Below are positions 42,340 through 53,063 of a stretch of 64,000 bases of DNA, one piece after another; the stretch's first letter is position 1; each line of letters starts with the position of its first letter. This DNA comes from Podospora comata. Lineage: Eukaryota > Ascomycota > Sordariomycetes > Sordariales > Podosporaceae. Made by a program: the position numbers and the translations under genes. The DNA lies in NCBI GenBank assembly GCA_017354895.1, contig CP071498.1, forward strand, positions 2,108,001 to 2,172,000, read 5' to 3'. The notes beneath the pieces were generated by a model. That model ran no database searches, was not told where the DNA came from, and saw nothing but the letters and a program-made list of their open reading frames with translations.

Positions 42340-44868
42340 ATGACGGATATGGTAGATAACCCACTTTCGCTCAAATACAAGGCTTCGACCGACTACGCCA
42401 AAGATGCAGTCGACATGAAAGTCCCATACATCAGCCAAGATCCCCAGCAGATCGCTGGCCTTCTCCGCGGCCTCGATGACGGTGCCAAAAAGGGCAAAGG
42501 AAGGAGCGGCTTCCACGTCAAGAAGACAAAGTACGCCGTTGCCGCCTCGCCAACCAAGGCGACAGTAGACTCGTGGAGATTTCAGGAGTGGGACTACAAG
42601 CGAAGAGATCTCCCAACCTACGCTCGCGGCCTGTTCACCACCAAACGACAGGATGGCACCCCGGAAATCGTCATTCGGGGGTACGACAAGTTTTTCAACT
42701 GCGGCGAGGTACACGAGACGGATTGGGACAATATTCTGAGCAGAACCAAGGGCCCATATGAGCTCACGCTGAAAGAAAACGGATGCATCATCTTCATCAG
42801 CGGGCTTGAGGACGACACACTTCTTGTCTGCAGCAAACACTCGACTGGAGACCGGCAGGATGCTGAGCACAGCCACGCCAGCGTTGGCGAGAAGCATATC
42901 GAGAGACAGTTGCAGCGTATTGGAAAAACCAAGGAGGATTTGGCCAGGGAACTGAGAAGGAGGAACGCCACTGCTGTTGCTGAGCTTTGCGATGACAACT
43001 TTGAGGAGCATATTTTGGCCTACGGGCCGGACAAGGCCGGTCTTTACCTTCACGGCATCAACCTCAACCTTCCTGAATTCTTCACCTACCCTTCGCAGCT
43101 TGTCCAGAAGTTCGCCGAGGACTGGGGCTTTGTCAAGACGGGACTCATCATGATTGACGATATCAAGGAGGTCAAAGCTTTCCTTGAGGAGGTTGCCGAA
43201 ACCGGAGCACATGATGGGCGTGACGTGGAGGGTTTTGTCATCCGCTGCAAGATGAGCCACGATCCTACGAAGCAACCTTTTATGGATTGGTTCTTCAAGT
43301 ACAAGTTCGAGGAGCCCTATCTGATGTACCGCCAGTGGAGAGAGTGCACCAAGTCTCTGATCTCGGGGAAGCAGCCGAGGATTAAGAAGCACGTCAAGAT
43401 CACTGAGGAGTATCTTTTGTACGCCCGCAAGAGGTTGGCCGCTGATCGAAACTTGGGCAAGCTCTACCAGCAGAACCATGGCATCATCAAGCTGAGAAAC
43501 GACTTCCTCGAGTTCAAGCAGATGAAGGGGTCTGATGCCGCCAATTTTGAGGAATTGCACGGCAACGGAGGGCTCACCGAGGTGACACGAGATGTGATTG
43601 TTGTTCCGATCGCTACTATTGGATGCGGTAAGACGACTATCGGAGTTGCTCTCACCAAGCTCTTCGGCTGGGGTCACATCCAGAATGACAACATCACCGG
43701 TCCCAAGCGCCCTCCGCGTTTCACCAAGGCTCTCCTTGACGAGCTTGACGAGGCCCCTGCCGTCTTTGCCGACCGCAACAACGCCCAGAAGCACGAGCGC
43801 AAGCAGTTGATCACGGATGTCAAGCTTCAGCACACCAATGCCAGGCTTGTGGCTCTCCACTTTGTCCACAACGACGTCGAAAACATCCGAAAGATCACCC
43901 AGGACCGCGTGCTCAGCCGTGGTGACAACCACCAGACCATCCAGGCTGCCACGAACATGGGCAAGGTAGTCGGTATCATGGAGGGATTCCTCCACCGGTT
44001 TGAGCCCTGCGATCCAGAGAAGGAGCCAGATGCCGGTTTCGACGCCGTGATTGACCTCGACCCTACCGTTAGAAGCAGAGCCAACCTCGAGATTGTCATC
44101 AAGGAGCTTCACCGTCTCTACCCCAAGCTTGTCACTGAGGTTCCTTCTCCTGAGGCTATGGATGAGGCCATCAAGGCTGCTCTGGAGGGGCATACTCCTG
44201 ATCTGGGACACAACATCCCCGATCGCTCCAACAACAAGGGCAAGAAGCCTCACCAACAGATCAACCCTGTTACTGGCAGACAGATCAAGAAGAAGCCTCT
44301 CGAGTACATGTCTGTCGACGTCCAGACCAAGGACGTGCTGGAAGCGCTGGAGAAGGCTTTTGCCTCGGTGGGCAACGAGCAGGCAAAGTTTTACAAGATG
44401 CTTCAGGGCCAGAGGAGGATCCAGGCCAAGTTCCACGTTACGTTGATGCACCGCGCTGGAGCCAAGGAGAATAAAGAACTTTGGGATCGGTATGTGGCTG
44501 TTCATGAGGCGGATGGGCAGATTCATGACGATGGGAGGCTGGGGGAGATGGAGGTTCAGCTTGAGAGGGTGGTGTTTGATGAGAGGGTTATGGCGATTGT
44601 GGTTAGGCTGGTGCCTGGGGGGGGGGATGTGATTACTGTTATGGGGAAGGATGGGAAGGAGGAGACGAAGCCGAAGTGGGAGTGTGTGAACAGGGTTGCG
44701 CATATTACTGTTGGCACGAGGAGCGATGGGATTAAGCCGAAGGAGTCGAATGATTTGTTGAAGAGGTGGTTGGAGGTGGGGAGTGGGGAGGGGACGGGGA
44801 TTGGGGAGGTGGTTTTGGAGGGGAGGCCGGGGTTGAAGGGTGTCGTGCGGGGGGTGCTTTCTAGGTAG
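42340..44868 (+). CDS. TRL1: Fungal tRNA ligase
   Basis: Single exon, 842 aa, the normal length of the three-domain fungal enzyme. The ligase/adenylyltransferase domain has the nucleophile Lys145 in LKENGCIIFIS and a downstream DVEGFVIRCK. The kinase domain has the P-loop ATIGCGKTTIG near residue 425. The cyclic phosphodiesterase domain has two H-x-T motifs, FHVTL near 698 and AHITV near 787. The enzyme heals and seals tRNA halves after intron removal and the HAC1-type mRNA in the unfolded protein response. The final 120 codons become strongly G-rich (GAG, GGG, TTG), unlike the C-ending codons before. The opposite strand is open across the whole gene (42286-44898), which I attribute to codon bias. 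Confidence 0.96.
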   Translation: MTDMVDNPLSLKYKASTDYAKDAVDMKVPYISQDPQQIAGLLRGLDDGAKKGKGRSGFHVKKTKYAVAASPTKATVDSWRFQEWDYKRRDLPTYARGLFTTKRQDGTPEIVIRGYDKFFNCGEVHETDWDNILSRTKGPYELTLKENGCIIFISGLEDDTLLVCSKHSTGDRQDAEHSHASVGEKHIERQLQRIGKTKEDLARELRRRNATAVAELCDDNFEEHILAYGPDKAGLYLHGINLNLPEFFTYPSQLVQKFAEDWGFVKTGLIMIDDIKEVKAFLEEVAETGAHDGRDVEGFVIRCKMSHDPTKQPFMDWFFKYKFEEPYLMYRQWRECTKSLISGKQPRIKKHVKITEEYLLYARKRLAADRNLGKLYQQNHGIIKLRNDFLEFKQMKGSDAANFEELHGNGGLTEVTRDVIVVPIATIGCGKTTIGVALTKLFGWGHIQNDNITGPKRPPRFTKALLDELDEAPAVFADRNNAQKHERKQLITDVKLQHTNARLVALHFVHNDVENIRKITQDRVLSRGDNHQTIQAATNMGKVVGIMEGFLHRFEPCDPEKEPDAGFDAVIDLDPTVRSRANLEIVIKELHRLYPKLVTEVPSPEAMDEAIKAALEGHTPDLGHNIPDRSNNKGKKPHQQINPVTGRQIKKKPLEYMSVDVQTKDVLEALEKAFASVGNEQAKFYKMLQGQRRIQAKFHVTLMHRAGAKENKELWDRYVAVHEADGQIHDDGRLGEMEVQLERVVFDERVMAIVVRLVPGGGDVITVMGKDGKEETKPKWECVNRVAHITVGTRSDGIKPKESNDLLKRWLEVGSGEGTGIGEVVLEGRPGLKGVVRGVLSR

Positions 44869-45376
44869 GATGCTGGGGAGGCTGTTTCGCGGGGGCATGC
44901 CAATGGTGATGGTGGTGGTGGTGGTGGGAGGAATAGGAATCGGTGGTGGAGGTATGGGAGGGGGCAGAGGGATGCTCCGAGGGGTAGGATTGGGAAGGTG
45001 AGGGGTGGGGGGCTAGATTATGGGGGTGGTGGTGCCAAGTTGTAGACATGGGGAGGAAAGATTTTGGGATTGTATTGTTTGATGCTTTTTGGGGTGGTGG
45101 AAAGCAGGCGGTTATTTTCTTGGGATGTATCACTAGAAAGAAAAGGGTCAGATTTGGTGGCGATGATTAAGTAGATTCATTTGGCCATTTCTAGCTAAAA
45201 AACTAAGACGATATCTCAATTGCATCGGCTCTTGCTCAAAGCTGTAGGAGCATGCGTGAGACGTCACACATATTCACTCCAACCAAGTCATATACCTGAA
45301 ACTTGGACTTTGATTTTCACCCCTTCCCTTCCCGTTCCTTTTCCCTTTCCAGAATCGGTCAAAAGAGTTGACAAGT
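44869..45376. other. Convergent 3' flanks of TRL1 and TRP4
   Basis: The first 150 bases stay G-rich with a GGTGGT run (44911-44935). No coding sequence is supported. Confidence 0.45.
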
Positions 45377-46678
45377 CTACTCTTCGGGAAACGAGTTTGT
45401 AACCTCGACAAACCTCGCCCACTGCCTCGCCGCCTCCCCGCTCTTGACCGCCCACCTCGCCCTTCTAACTCCTTCCTTCCACCTCCCCCCTCCCGGCCCC
45501 CTTTCAGTAATGACCTTCCCGTCATCCCCATAACCCATATCACTTGTCTCCGCCTCGGTAACCCCCGCAACAACAAACAACGCCGCCGTGTTGATCAGCA
45601 CAAAATGCAAAATCGGATCATCATCCGGCACCTCCCCGTTCAGAATCCTCGTCAGAATCGCCGCATTCTCCTGCGGTTCCTTGCCCGGAGAGACCTCACT
45701 AAGCGGGTGAGCTGGCAGCCCGAAGTCTCGCGGATGCAACCGGAAATTTTCCGTCTTCCCGTCCACAATCCTCCAGCAGAGCGTCTCCCCCGCACAAGAA
45801 ATCTCATCTAGCTCCTCATCACCACAAACAACCATTGCCTTTTTTGCTCCGGCCATAACCAAGGCAGAGGCGAAGACAGGACCGATATCTTTACGCGCTA
45901 CACCGATCATGCGTGCTTCGAGGAGGGGAGGGGAGGAGATGTCAGTTGGGTTTGCTAGGGGGCCGACAAGGTTGAAGATTGTTCTCCAGGGGAGCTGGCG
46001 GCGGATGGGGGCGACGTATTTCATTCCTGGGTGGAATACCGGGGCGAAGAGGAAGCCGTAGTTGGAACGGGAATACAGAAGAGAAATGGTGGAGGGGGTG
46101 ATGAGGGAGATTTTGGGGGGGAGGGGAGTCATGCAGTTGAGGAGGTCGGCCGAGCCGGATTTGGAGGTGGAGGCTTTGTTGCCGTGTTTGGCGATGAGGA
46201 GGAGGGAGGAGGCGAGGATGGAAGAGGTGGTGGAGATGTTGAATGTGTTGTGGGAGTCGCCTCCTGTGCCGACTATGTCGACCTGGAGAAGGAGAGGGGG
46301 GTTAGTGAAGGAAAGGGAATAAGCGGGGGGGGAAGGGGGACGAACAAGGCCTCCTTGGTAGTCGCCTTCTGGTCGCCGGCGGGAGTCGACTACTTTGCGA
46401 AGCTCATCTACGTCGATTTTGGCGGCTGATTTCAACATGGCTTGCGCCGTCTTTGAGAGCACTTCTGCTTGGCGGTCGAGGCCGGTGAAGTGCAGGCACA
46501 TGAGGAGGGAGCCGGCTTGGACATCGGAGACTTGGTTGGTGAAGAAGTAGGAGATGGCATTGGCGATCTCGTCGGGGGAGACGGTGTCTGGGTGGCCTAC
46601 TGGCCAGAGTCGAGAGAGAAGAGGTTTAATGTCGACTGGGGGGAGCTCGGCGGGGGCTGTTGCTGTTTGCGACGACAT
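45377..46678 (-). CDS. TRP4: Anthranilate phosphoribosyltransferase
   Basis: Two exons: 46346-46678 and 45377-46282, with a 63-nt intron. The intron has no stop and keeps frame, so an unspliced reading would add 21 residues (VRPPSPPAYSLSF...) directly before the conserved VDIVGTGGDSHNTFNIST; splicing gives 412 aa. The N-terminal helical domain is followed by the PRPP loop GTGGD, the KHGN (AKHGNKASTSKSGSADLL) anthranilate/Mg region and FAPVFHPGMKYVAPIR. The enzyme joins anthranilate and PRPP in the second step of tryptophan synthesis. A perfect TGAGTCA at 46828-46834 lies 150 bp upstream. The donor is GTTCGT. The 5' part of the coding strand is C-rich, the 3' part G-rich. Confidence 0.95.
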   Translation of the reverse strand: MSSQTATAPAELPPVDIKPLLSRLWPVGHPDTVSPDEIANAISYFFTNQVSDVQAGSLLMCLHFTGLDRQAEVLSKTAQAMLKSAAKIDVDELRKVVDSRRRPEGDYQGGLVRPPSPPAYSLSFTNPPLLLQVDIVGTGGDSHNTFNISTTSSILASSLLLIAKHGNKASTSKSGSADLLNCMTPLPPKISLITPSTISLLYSRSNYGFLFAPVFHPGMKYVAPIRRQLPWRTIFNLVGPLANPTDISSPPLLEARMIGVARKDIGPVFASALVMAGAKKAMVVCGDEELDEISCAGETLCWRIVDGKTENFRLHPRDFGLPAHPLSEVSPGKEPQENAAILTRILNGEVPDDDPILHFVLINTAALFVVAGVTEAETSDMGYGDDGKVITERGPGGGRWKEGVRRARWAVKSGEAARQWARFVEVTNSFPEE

Positions 46679-47182
46679 GGTGGGCAGTATAAACTAAAGT
46701 CGCGGAGCTGGTCTGGAATAAGTGGGAAAGTGGCTTGGATTGAAACGGTTTCTATTTGATTGGGGAATGCCGAATTCCCAGCAGCAACTCCTGAAATCCA
46801 ATGGCAAGAAAACAAAAGTAAGAAGGTTGAGTCATCTTGAAAGGAAACATGGCCAGGAGCTTACAGGTCTGAGTTGAATGCTTTGTCCCGCACAGCTTCC
46901 AGCGACGGCCCCTCGATTACCAAGTTACAGCGGGGGAAGTTACAGGGGTAGGCATCCTGTCACTTTTGGCAAAATTTAGGCGGTGAGACGCTATTGGGTC
47001 TGAATTGAAGGAAGCTTGGACCACCCTGCCATTCCATTGGCGCCGCGGCCAAAATTTCTGGGTTGCCGGATTGGAAGCCGTAGAGGTTATTGAACGAGAG
47101 GGAGGCCATTTGTTAGACCAGGTTGGTTTATTGCGCCATGGGAAAGGGGTGAACACCAGACTGACCGGAAGAAGCAAACACC
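46679..47182. promoter_or_regulatory. Divergent promoter, TRP4 / mitochondrial uL10m
   Basis: 504 bp between start codons pointing apart; contains the TGAGTCA site annotated separately. No coding sequence supported. Confidence 0.45.
46828..46834. promoter_or_regulatory. Gcn4/CPC1-type site TGAGTCA
   Basis: The exact palindromic AP-1-like core bound by Gcn4 in yeast and CPC1/CpcA in filamentous fungi, in the context TTGAGTCAT. It lies 150 bp upstream of the TRP4 start. Amino-acid biosynthesis genes, including tryptophan genes, are classic targets of cross-pathway control. The site is seen in the sequence; binding is inferred. Confidence 0.6.
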
Positions 47183-48214
47183 ATGCCACCAAGATTACGA
47201 TGCACAGCGTCGGCCCGCGGCCTGACTGCTGCTGTCAAACCCTCCAGACCATCTGCTGCTCTCCTGCGCCCATCAACCCCAGCAGTGAGCTCGGCCGCCA
47301 GACAATATGCGACGGTATCTAGAGGCCTGAGCCTCCCCGACGACTATGTCCCTCCCACAAAACCGCCCACGGCCCGTCCTGGCGAGACCCGGAAGGCCCA
47401 GCTACTCCGAACATATACCTCCCTCCTCCGCACCACCCCCGTGGTTCTCCTGTTCCAACACAATAACCTGACTGCCGAGGAATGGATTGCTGTTAGAAGG
47501 GAACTCAAGGCCGCTCTTGACGCTGTACCAGCTACGGGAGATGCGTCTGCCGATATTGCCTCCAAGGCTAAGATCCAGGTCGTCAGAACAAGTATCTTCG
47601 ATGTCGCCATGAAGCTGGTCGAGTTCTTCGATCCCTCGAAAGTCGAGCCCACCTCTGCTCCTACTGCTACCGGCAAGAGGGTAAAGGTCACGTACAACCA
47701 CGATCTTTCCAAGGCTGCCTGGAAGGCCGTCAAGAGTGTCACCATGGGCGAGACTAAGATTCCCGAAACCTCCACATACGCTCAGCTTTCGGCTCTTATG
47801 GTCGGTCCTGTGGCGGCGTTCACTCTCCCAGCTGTGTCGCCTCAACATCTTGCTGCTGCCCTCAGCATTCTCGCCCCCAGCCCTCCACAGTTCCCTGCGC
47901 CAACAAGAAAGAAGAACCCCGGTTATCATGAACCTATCACCCAGAGCGCCCTGCAGAAGCTGCTGCTCATTGGTGCCCGGATTGAGGACAAGGCGTTTGA
48001 TATGGAGGGCGTCAAGTGGGTTGGTGGCATCGAGAATGGTCTAGATGGTCTGCGTGCCCAGCTTGTGCACATGCTCCAGAGCGCGGGCATGGGTCTCACC
48101 TCGACGCTCGAGGGTGCGGGCAAGGCGCTCTGGCTCACGATGGAGAGCAGGAGAACTGTGTTGGAGGAGGAGCAGAACGGTGGGAAGACGGAGGAGAAGA
48201 AGGCCGATGCTTAA
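47183..48214 (+). CDS. Mitochondrial large-subunit ribosomal protein uL10m
   Basis: Single exon, 343 aa. The first 45 residues are Arg/Ser/Ala-rich with almost no acidic residues, a mitochondrial targeting sequence ([19 protein letters not shown]). The body shows the L10 pattern: [39 protein letters not shown], then [13 protein letters not shown], and the hydrophobic [12 protein letters not shown] that sits in the rRNA-binding domain. The C-terminal half has [20 protein letters not shown] and ends in a Glu/Lys tail. uL10 anchors the L7/L12 stalk. In fungi this protein is usually called MRPL11. Divergent from TRP4. Confidence 0.88.
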   Translation: MPPRLRCTASARGLTAAVKPSRPSAALLRPSTPAVSSAARQYATVSRGLSLPDDYVPPTKPPTARPGETRKAQLLRTYTSLLRTTPVVLLFQHNNLTAEEWIAVRRELKAALDAVPATGDASADIASKAKIQVVRTSIFDVAMKLVEFFDPSKVEPTSAPTATGKRVKVTYNHDLSKAAWKAVKSVTMGETKIPETSTYAQLSALMVGPVAAFTLPAVSPQHLAAALSILAPSPPQFPAPTRKKNPGYHEPITQSALQKLLLIGARIEDKAFDMEGVKWVGGIENGLDGLRAQLVHMLQSAGMGLTSTLEGAGKALWLTMESRRTVLEEEQNGGKTEEKKADA

Positions 48215-48932
48215 GCTTGAGCTGGTGGGTGTCTATCACATTTCATGTCTTGGCGGGCGTGGGGGAGCGTGCTGGTGTCATTACCCACGATCTTGCAATG
48301 CAGTATATGCGAGATCTGGAGCTGTAAAATATACTGTAAAGATTCAATGCAAACAAGTTAAACATCATTTGATGATGTGTTTCTTTCATGTGCCAGTGAG
48401 TGCAAAGCCCCACTAACATACCGTCCCTGCAGCTCAGGTGCCTACCCCGGTCGGCTTAACGGGATGCTTTCCTTGCGCGCGTCATCCCCCCCAGCTCAAT
48501 GCGGCTCAGCAACGCAACACCAGCTTCTTGTGGTGCGAGGGTGATTTCCCTTGACACTTCGACTTCATATCACGGGTACTTCTCCCTCCCTCCCCGGTTT
48601 TGTTGAAGGAGATTCTAACCAAGAAATCTACCCACAGAGTCTAGACCATGCCGGCCAAGTATCAAGCTTTCTAAGCTCTTTCCCCCAGCCAAGGCCCACC
48701 CAAGTCTTACACCCCTCCCTTCGTTCGCAACCCACCGTCCCGCTTTCCTGGTCGGCGGTCTCCCCCGCAACACCACCCGCAGACCACTGTTCACATATTA
48801 ATCGGACCACCGTTGCATATCGTCGACCTTCAACAGGCTCGCTCGCTGGTGGTATTTTGGTGTGTGTTGGCAAGCTTCAAACATAACAAGCTAGACAGTG
48901 TTAGCTCCCTTGTTAGACACACACACACAAAC
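48215..48932. other. Intergenic, leader of the DUF4870-like gene
   Basis: 3' flank of uL10m, then CT-rich sequence leading to the next start. No gene recognised. Confidence 0.4.
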
Positions 48933-49672
48933 ATGGACTTTGCACCCTATCAGTCCTCCCCACCAGAGCACACCCGCTCCCCATCCAACAGCACCACCGC
49001 TGGGTCTCCGAGAACGTCACTCGACACCACACGCAGGGGAGCGTTTTCCCCGTCCAACTACCAACACCGTCCACCGGCGAACTCACCCCCGCCGCTGCAA
49101 CACCCGCAGCCGCAGAGGGCGTGGAGCGGGGATAATGTAGGGCGATATCAGAGTCCGCTGGCGGCAAACGTCTGGACGAGCGGGGATTCGTATCAGAACG
49201 AGACCGGGAACGGGGTGGCGTCGAGCGCGATGGGGGATTACTTTAGCAGTCTGGGGGCGAGGGAGGGGATGGTATCGGAGTTTGATACGAGCTTGGGGTT
49301 GAGGCTGGATTATGAGGCTTGTCTGGCGTATTTGGCGTTTCCACCGCTGGGGGGGATATTGCTGTTGATTTTGGAGAGGAAGAGCGATTACGTCCGGTTT
49401 CATGCGTGGCAGTCGAGCTTGCTTTTCACAGGGCTGTTTGTCCTGCATTTGCTGTTTAGCTGGTCGAGTTTCTTGAGCTGGGTGATGTTTTTGGGGGATT
49501 TGGTGTTGATTGGGTGGTTGGTGTTGAATGCGTATCGGGATGCTGATACGCTGGATAGGTGGGTTTTCACTTTGGACGGGGCTCTGGGAAAGATGAAGAT
49601 GACTGACTGTGATATAGGTATGAGGTGCCGATTGTTGGACGGATAGCGAGCAGGATTCTCGATGATGAGTGA
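48933..49672 (+). CDS. DUF4870/UPF0132-like membrane protein
   Basis: Two exons: 48933-49558 and 49618-49672, 226 aa. The unspliced frame would stop shortly after DADTLDR; splicing (AG/GT donor GTGGGT, GATATAG acceptor) gives the better ending DTLDRYEVPIVGRIASRILDDE. The first 120 residues are Pro/Ser-rich and cytosolic-looking. Three hydrophobic segments follow (about 135-152, 165-182 and 184-202), with the family mark YLAFPPLGGILLLILERKSD and YVRFHAWQSSLLF between the first two. The function of this family is not known; related fungal proteins localise to Golgi or endosomal membranes, as far as I recall. The 5' third is C-rich, the rest very G-rich. Confidence 0.85.
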
Positions 49673-50389
49673 TGGAAATGGGAGGGTGGTGGGCCATGAC
49701 AAGGCTGTGAGGACTACGGAACGATGCCGGCACATGAGGACATGGAGAGTTTTAAGGCGGAGCTTCGGAGTTTGGGAGCGTTTCAATTACACGGCGTACA
49801 GTACTTATTCGTTATGGGCCGTCTAATTTTACTCTATGTTTGGGAGGCATATGCTTTTGACGATTTCTGGTGCTGGGGGGGTGTTATTCAGCTAGCCATA
49901 TCAGGCGTATAGGATTGGGAAGTCTGGCAGATGATGGCTGCAGTGTCTAAGCCTCTGCAACAATACAATGCAATTATCCATGCCGCCTCATATTTGTACA
50001 CATCACGGTCCATTGTCCCATGAAAGTCGAACAGAAAGAATGATGTGCTCAGCCTTGCATGGTACCTTTGGGAGCTGGTGTTAGTCAGCGATCCCCGGGC
50101 TGTGGTTGGCTTCTGGGCAAAGTGGATCCCGCCGCCTTGCTGGTTACGTCGCGCTTTTGCCTGCTGCAGCCCAGCTCCTGGGCCATTTCGAGTGAGCTCC
50201 GGGCTTCCACAACCATTTCCGATCAACCACCAACAACAACCCCCATCACCACCCAGACAACGAAGCTTCTACTGACTCGGAGCTTGACCGCGAAACTCTG
50301 CATCTCTGCTGCGCATCTCCTCAAACTTTGGATTACTCCATTTCATCCGCATTCTCATCAACACCCCACCTTAGTCGCTACCCAGCACC
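49673..50389. other. Intergenic, upstream of RPT5
   Basis: No gene recognised. CAACCACCAACAACAACC-like and CT-rich stretches at 50210-50390 form the probable leader of RPT5. Confidence 0.4.
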
Positions 50390-51954
50390 ATGTCTACTCT
50401 CGAGGACCTTGCTGGTCTGACCAGCCGCCGCGATGACGACGACAAAAAGAAGGACGAGAAGAAGGACGACAAGAGCAAGAGACAAGGGGATGGCGATGCC
50501 GAGATGAAGGATGCCGAGCCCGAGGAGGATGTGCTGGACGAGGAGATTCTGGCTCTTGCCACAGAGGACATCAACACTCGCCGCCGACTTCTCGACAATG
50601 ACGCCAGAATCATGAGAAGCGAGTACCAGCGGTTAACGCACGAGAAGCAGACTATGCTGGAGAAGATCAAGGAGAACAAGGAGAAGATTGACAACAACAG
50701 GTAGGGAATGGCAATAGATCATGCTCCCTCCTCGGTAGTGTATCGCTGACACGGCTTTGCGCCATAGACAACTGCCCTATCTTGTTGGCAATGTCGTTGA
50801 GCTCTTAGACCTCGACCCCACCGCCGAATCATCCGAAGAGGGCGCCAACATCGACCTGGATGCGATCCGCGTTGGTAAATCGGCCGTGATCAAGACATCG
50901 ACTAGGCAAACTATCTTCTTACCCCTCATCGGTCTCGTCGACCCAGACAAGCTGCAGCCTGCCGATCTTATCGGTGTGAATAAGGACTCGTATCTTATTT
51001 TGGACACTCTGCCGGCTGAGTATGACAGCAGAGTCAAGGCGATGGAGGTTGACGAAAAGCCCACGGAGAAGTACAGCGATGTTGGTGGTTTGGACAAGCA
51101 GATCGATGAGATCATCGAGGCTATTGTCTGGCCGATGAAGGAGGCTGAGAGGTTCAAGAAGATTGGTATCAAGGCTCCAAAGGGTATGTTCAGCTGTATT
51201 CTAGGGATGTTGTATCAGGTATGCTGACCTATTACTCAGGATGCTTGATGTACGGCCCTCCAGGTACCGGCAAGACGCTCTTGGCCAGAGCGTGCGCTGC
51301 GCAGACTGATGCCACTTTCCTCAAGCTTGCCGGTCCCCAATTGGTGCAGATGTTCATTGGTGATGGTGCCAAGCTTGTGAGAGATTGCTTCGCTCTGGCG
51401 AAGGAGAAGGCCCCTGCGATTATCTTCATTGACGAGTTGGATGCCATTGGTACCAAGCGTTTCGACAGTGAGAAGAGTGGTGACCGTGAAGTCCAAAGAA
51501 CCATGTTGGAGCTTCTCAATCAGCTGGATGGCTTCGCCTCGGACGACCGCATCAAGGTCATCGCCGCCACAAACAGAGTGGATGTCCTCGACCCTGCGCT
51601 GCTGCGTTCCGGCCGTCTTGATCGCAAGATTGAGTTCCCGTATCCCAACGAGGAGGCCCGGGCTCAGATTCTCAAGATCCACTCCCGCAAGATGAAGGTG
51701 GACGAGAACGTCAACTGGGGCGAACTGGCGCGCAGCACAGACGAGTTTGGTGGTGCCATGCTCAAGGCTGTTTGTGTTGAGGCTGGCATGATTGCCCTGC
51801 GGATGGGGAAGAACAAGATTGGGCATGAGCACTATGTCGATGCCATTGCTGAAGTACAGTCCAAGAAGAAAGACGTGAGTACCCCCTTGCCCGGCACCTC
51901 GGTTTTCGGCCACATTACTAATGTTTCTTTCAGACGGTCAACTTTTATGCGTAA
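50390..51954 (+). CDS. RPT5: 26S proteasome regulatory ATPase Rpt5
   Basis: Four exons: 50390-50700, 50768-51183, 51240-51874 and 51934-51954, 460 aa. The N-terminus is Lys/Asp-rich and longer than usual, followed by a coiled coil ([20 protein letters not shown]) and the OB domain. The AAA domain has Walker [14 protein letters not shown], Walker [12 protein letters not shown], and the arginine-finger region [14 protein letters not shown]. The last seven-codon exon encodes TVNFYA, the Rpt5-type C-terminal tail that docks into the 20S alpha ring (hydrophobic-Tyr-X), so that tiny exon is essential for identity. Rpt5 unfolds substrates in the base of the 19S particle. Without exon 4 the frame would run on into unrelated sequence to 52399. 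Confidence 0.96.
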
Positions 51955-53063
51955 TCTTGTTTTCGGTCTGGCTTTGTATTCAAGCGGAGGATGGGGCTGG
52001 GAAATGGCAATGGCACTGGATGACGGGGGGCGCATGGTAGATTTGCATGTGCCGCGGTATCATAGAAGAAGTGGCGAAAGCCGGTCGTTGTGTAATACTA
52101 TTCAGCAAAGCGACACGGGTTATGATGAACCAATCTTGTGTGTCTTTGTGATTTTCTTGTTCCTTGTAGTGTTTGTATGGTTGGGCTTTGACTCGACAGG
52201 TGAGTTCAGGTTTGCTTCATTCGAAGCCACTGCAGCCTTGGTTCGATATGATACAGCTGGCTCTTGTAGGATGTCTGACGGGGATCTGTTCCAGTTTGTA
52301 CTCGACCTGGGATGCTCGCGTTATTTTGTCGAGGCTGGTCACTCTGGGGTTCTGCTGCTTGAAAGGAAGCTTTTAAAGATAGTTAATAGGCCTCCATAAT
52401 GGTCAAGAGGGTTATCAACAACCTAAGGTGTCTTTTAACGAAAACGGCTGGGGTTGTCTTACTATAACACAGGCTTGTTTCTGGTATGGCTGTGCGATGG
52501 GTGTTTGACAGGGGCAGTTTGTCCACTTCTTCTGTTGATGTAAAGCTTTTAAGGGGGCTGAAGAATGATGAATTCCTGGCGGTCAACGGAGCTCTTGAGA
52601 TCATGGGTACGTTGATAATAAATATGATGATGTGAATAATGGGAGGTAATTGTTCAAGGGACTGGTAAGTTACGGTTTTGGATTGTATGGATGGTTGAAG
52701 AGGAGGAGAAGAGGAATAGTCAAGGTAAGAGTCGCTACAGGATAACATAAGATAGGTGATGTCGTCTGGCTGTCTTGGATGATTTTGAGCAAGTTGAGGT
52801 TTAACTGATATTCCTCAGTATTCTCAGTCCTCTCCTCGACAAATATAGTCTTTACCAAGACACCTAAAATCTATCCATTCATCCTCTCAGTTCTTTCCCC
52901 AATACTGAACGTCTTCTCCCCGATACTACGAGTCTTTTCCTGGGCCTAACAGTCGACAGACAATATCTTGCAGCTTATTCTCTCTTTGTCACTACACTCC
53001 CTGAAACTTTCACCCATCAACACCTCGTTCCTACATCACTCTGCCCCTTTTATTACCTTCACC

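Noticed and set aside
42286-44898. 870-codon open frame antisense to the tRNA ligase gene
   Set aside because: Its translation is Pro/Leu/Arg/His-rich with no domain, and the frame is open because the ligase gene avoids the codons that would be antisense stops. The sense frame has all tRNA ligase motifs.
51955-52399. Continuation of the RPT5 frame past the last intron donor
   Set aside because: The 20-nt spliced last exon gives the conserved Rpt5 C-terminal tail; the read-through sequence has no similarity to the family.
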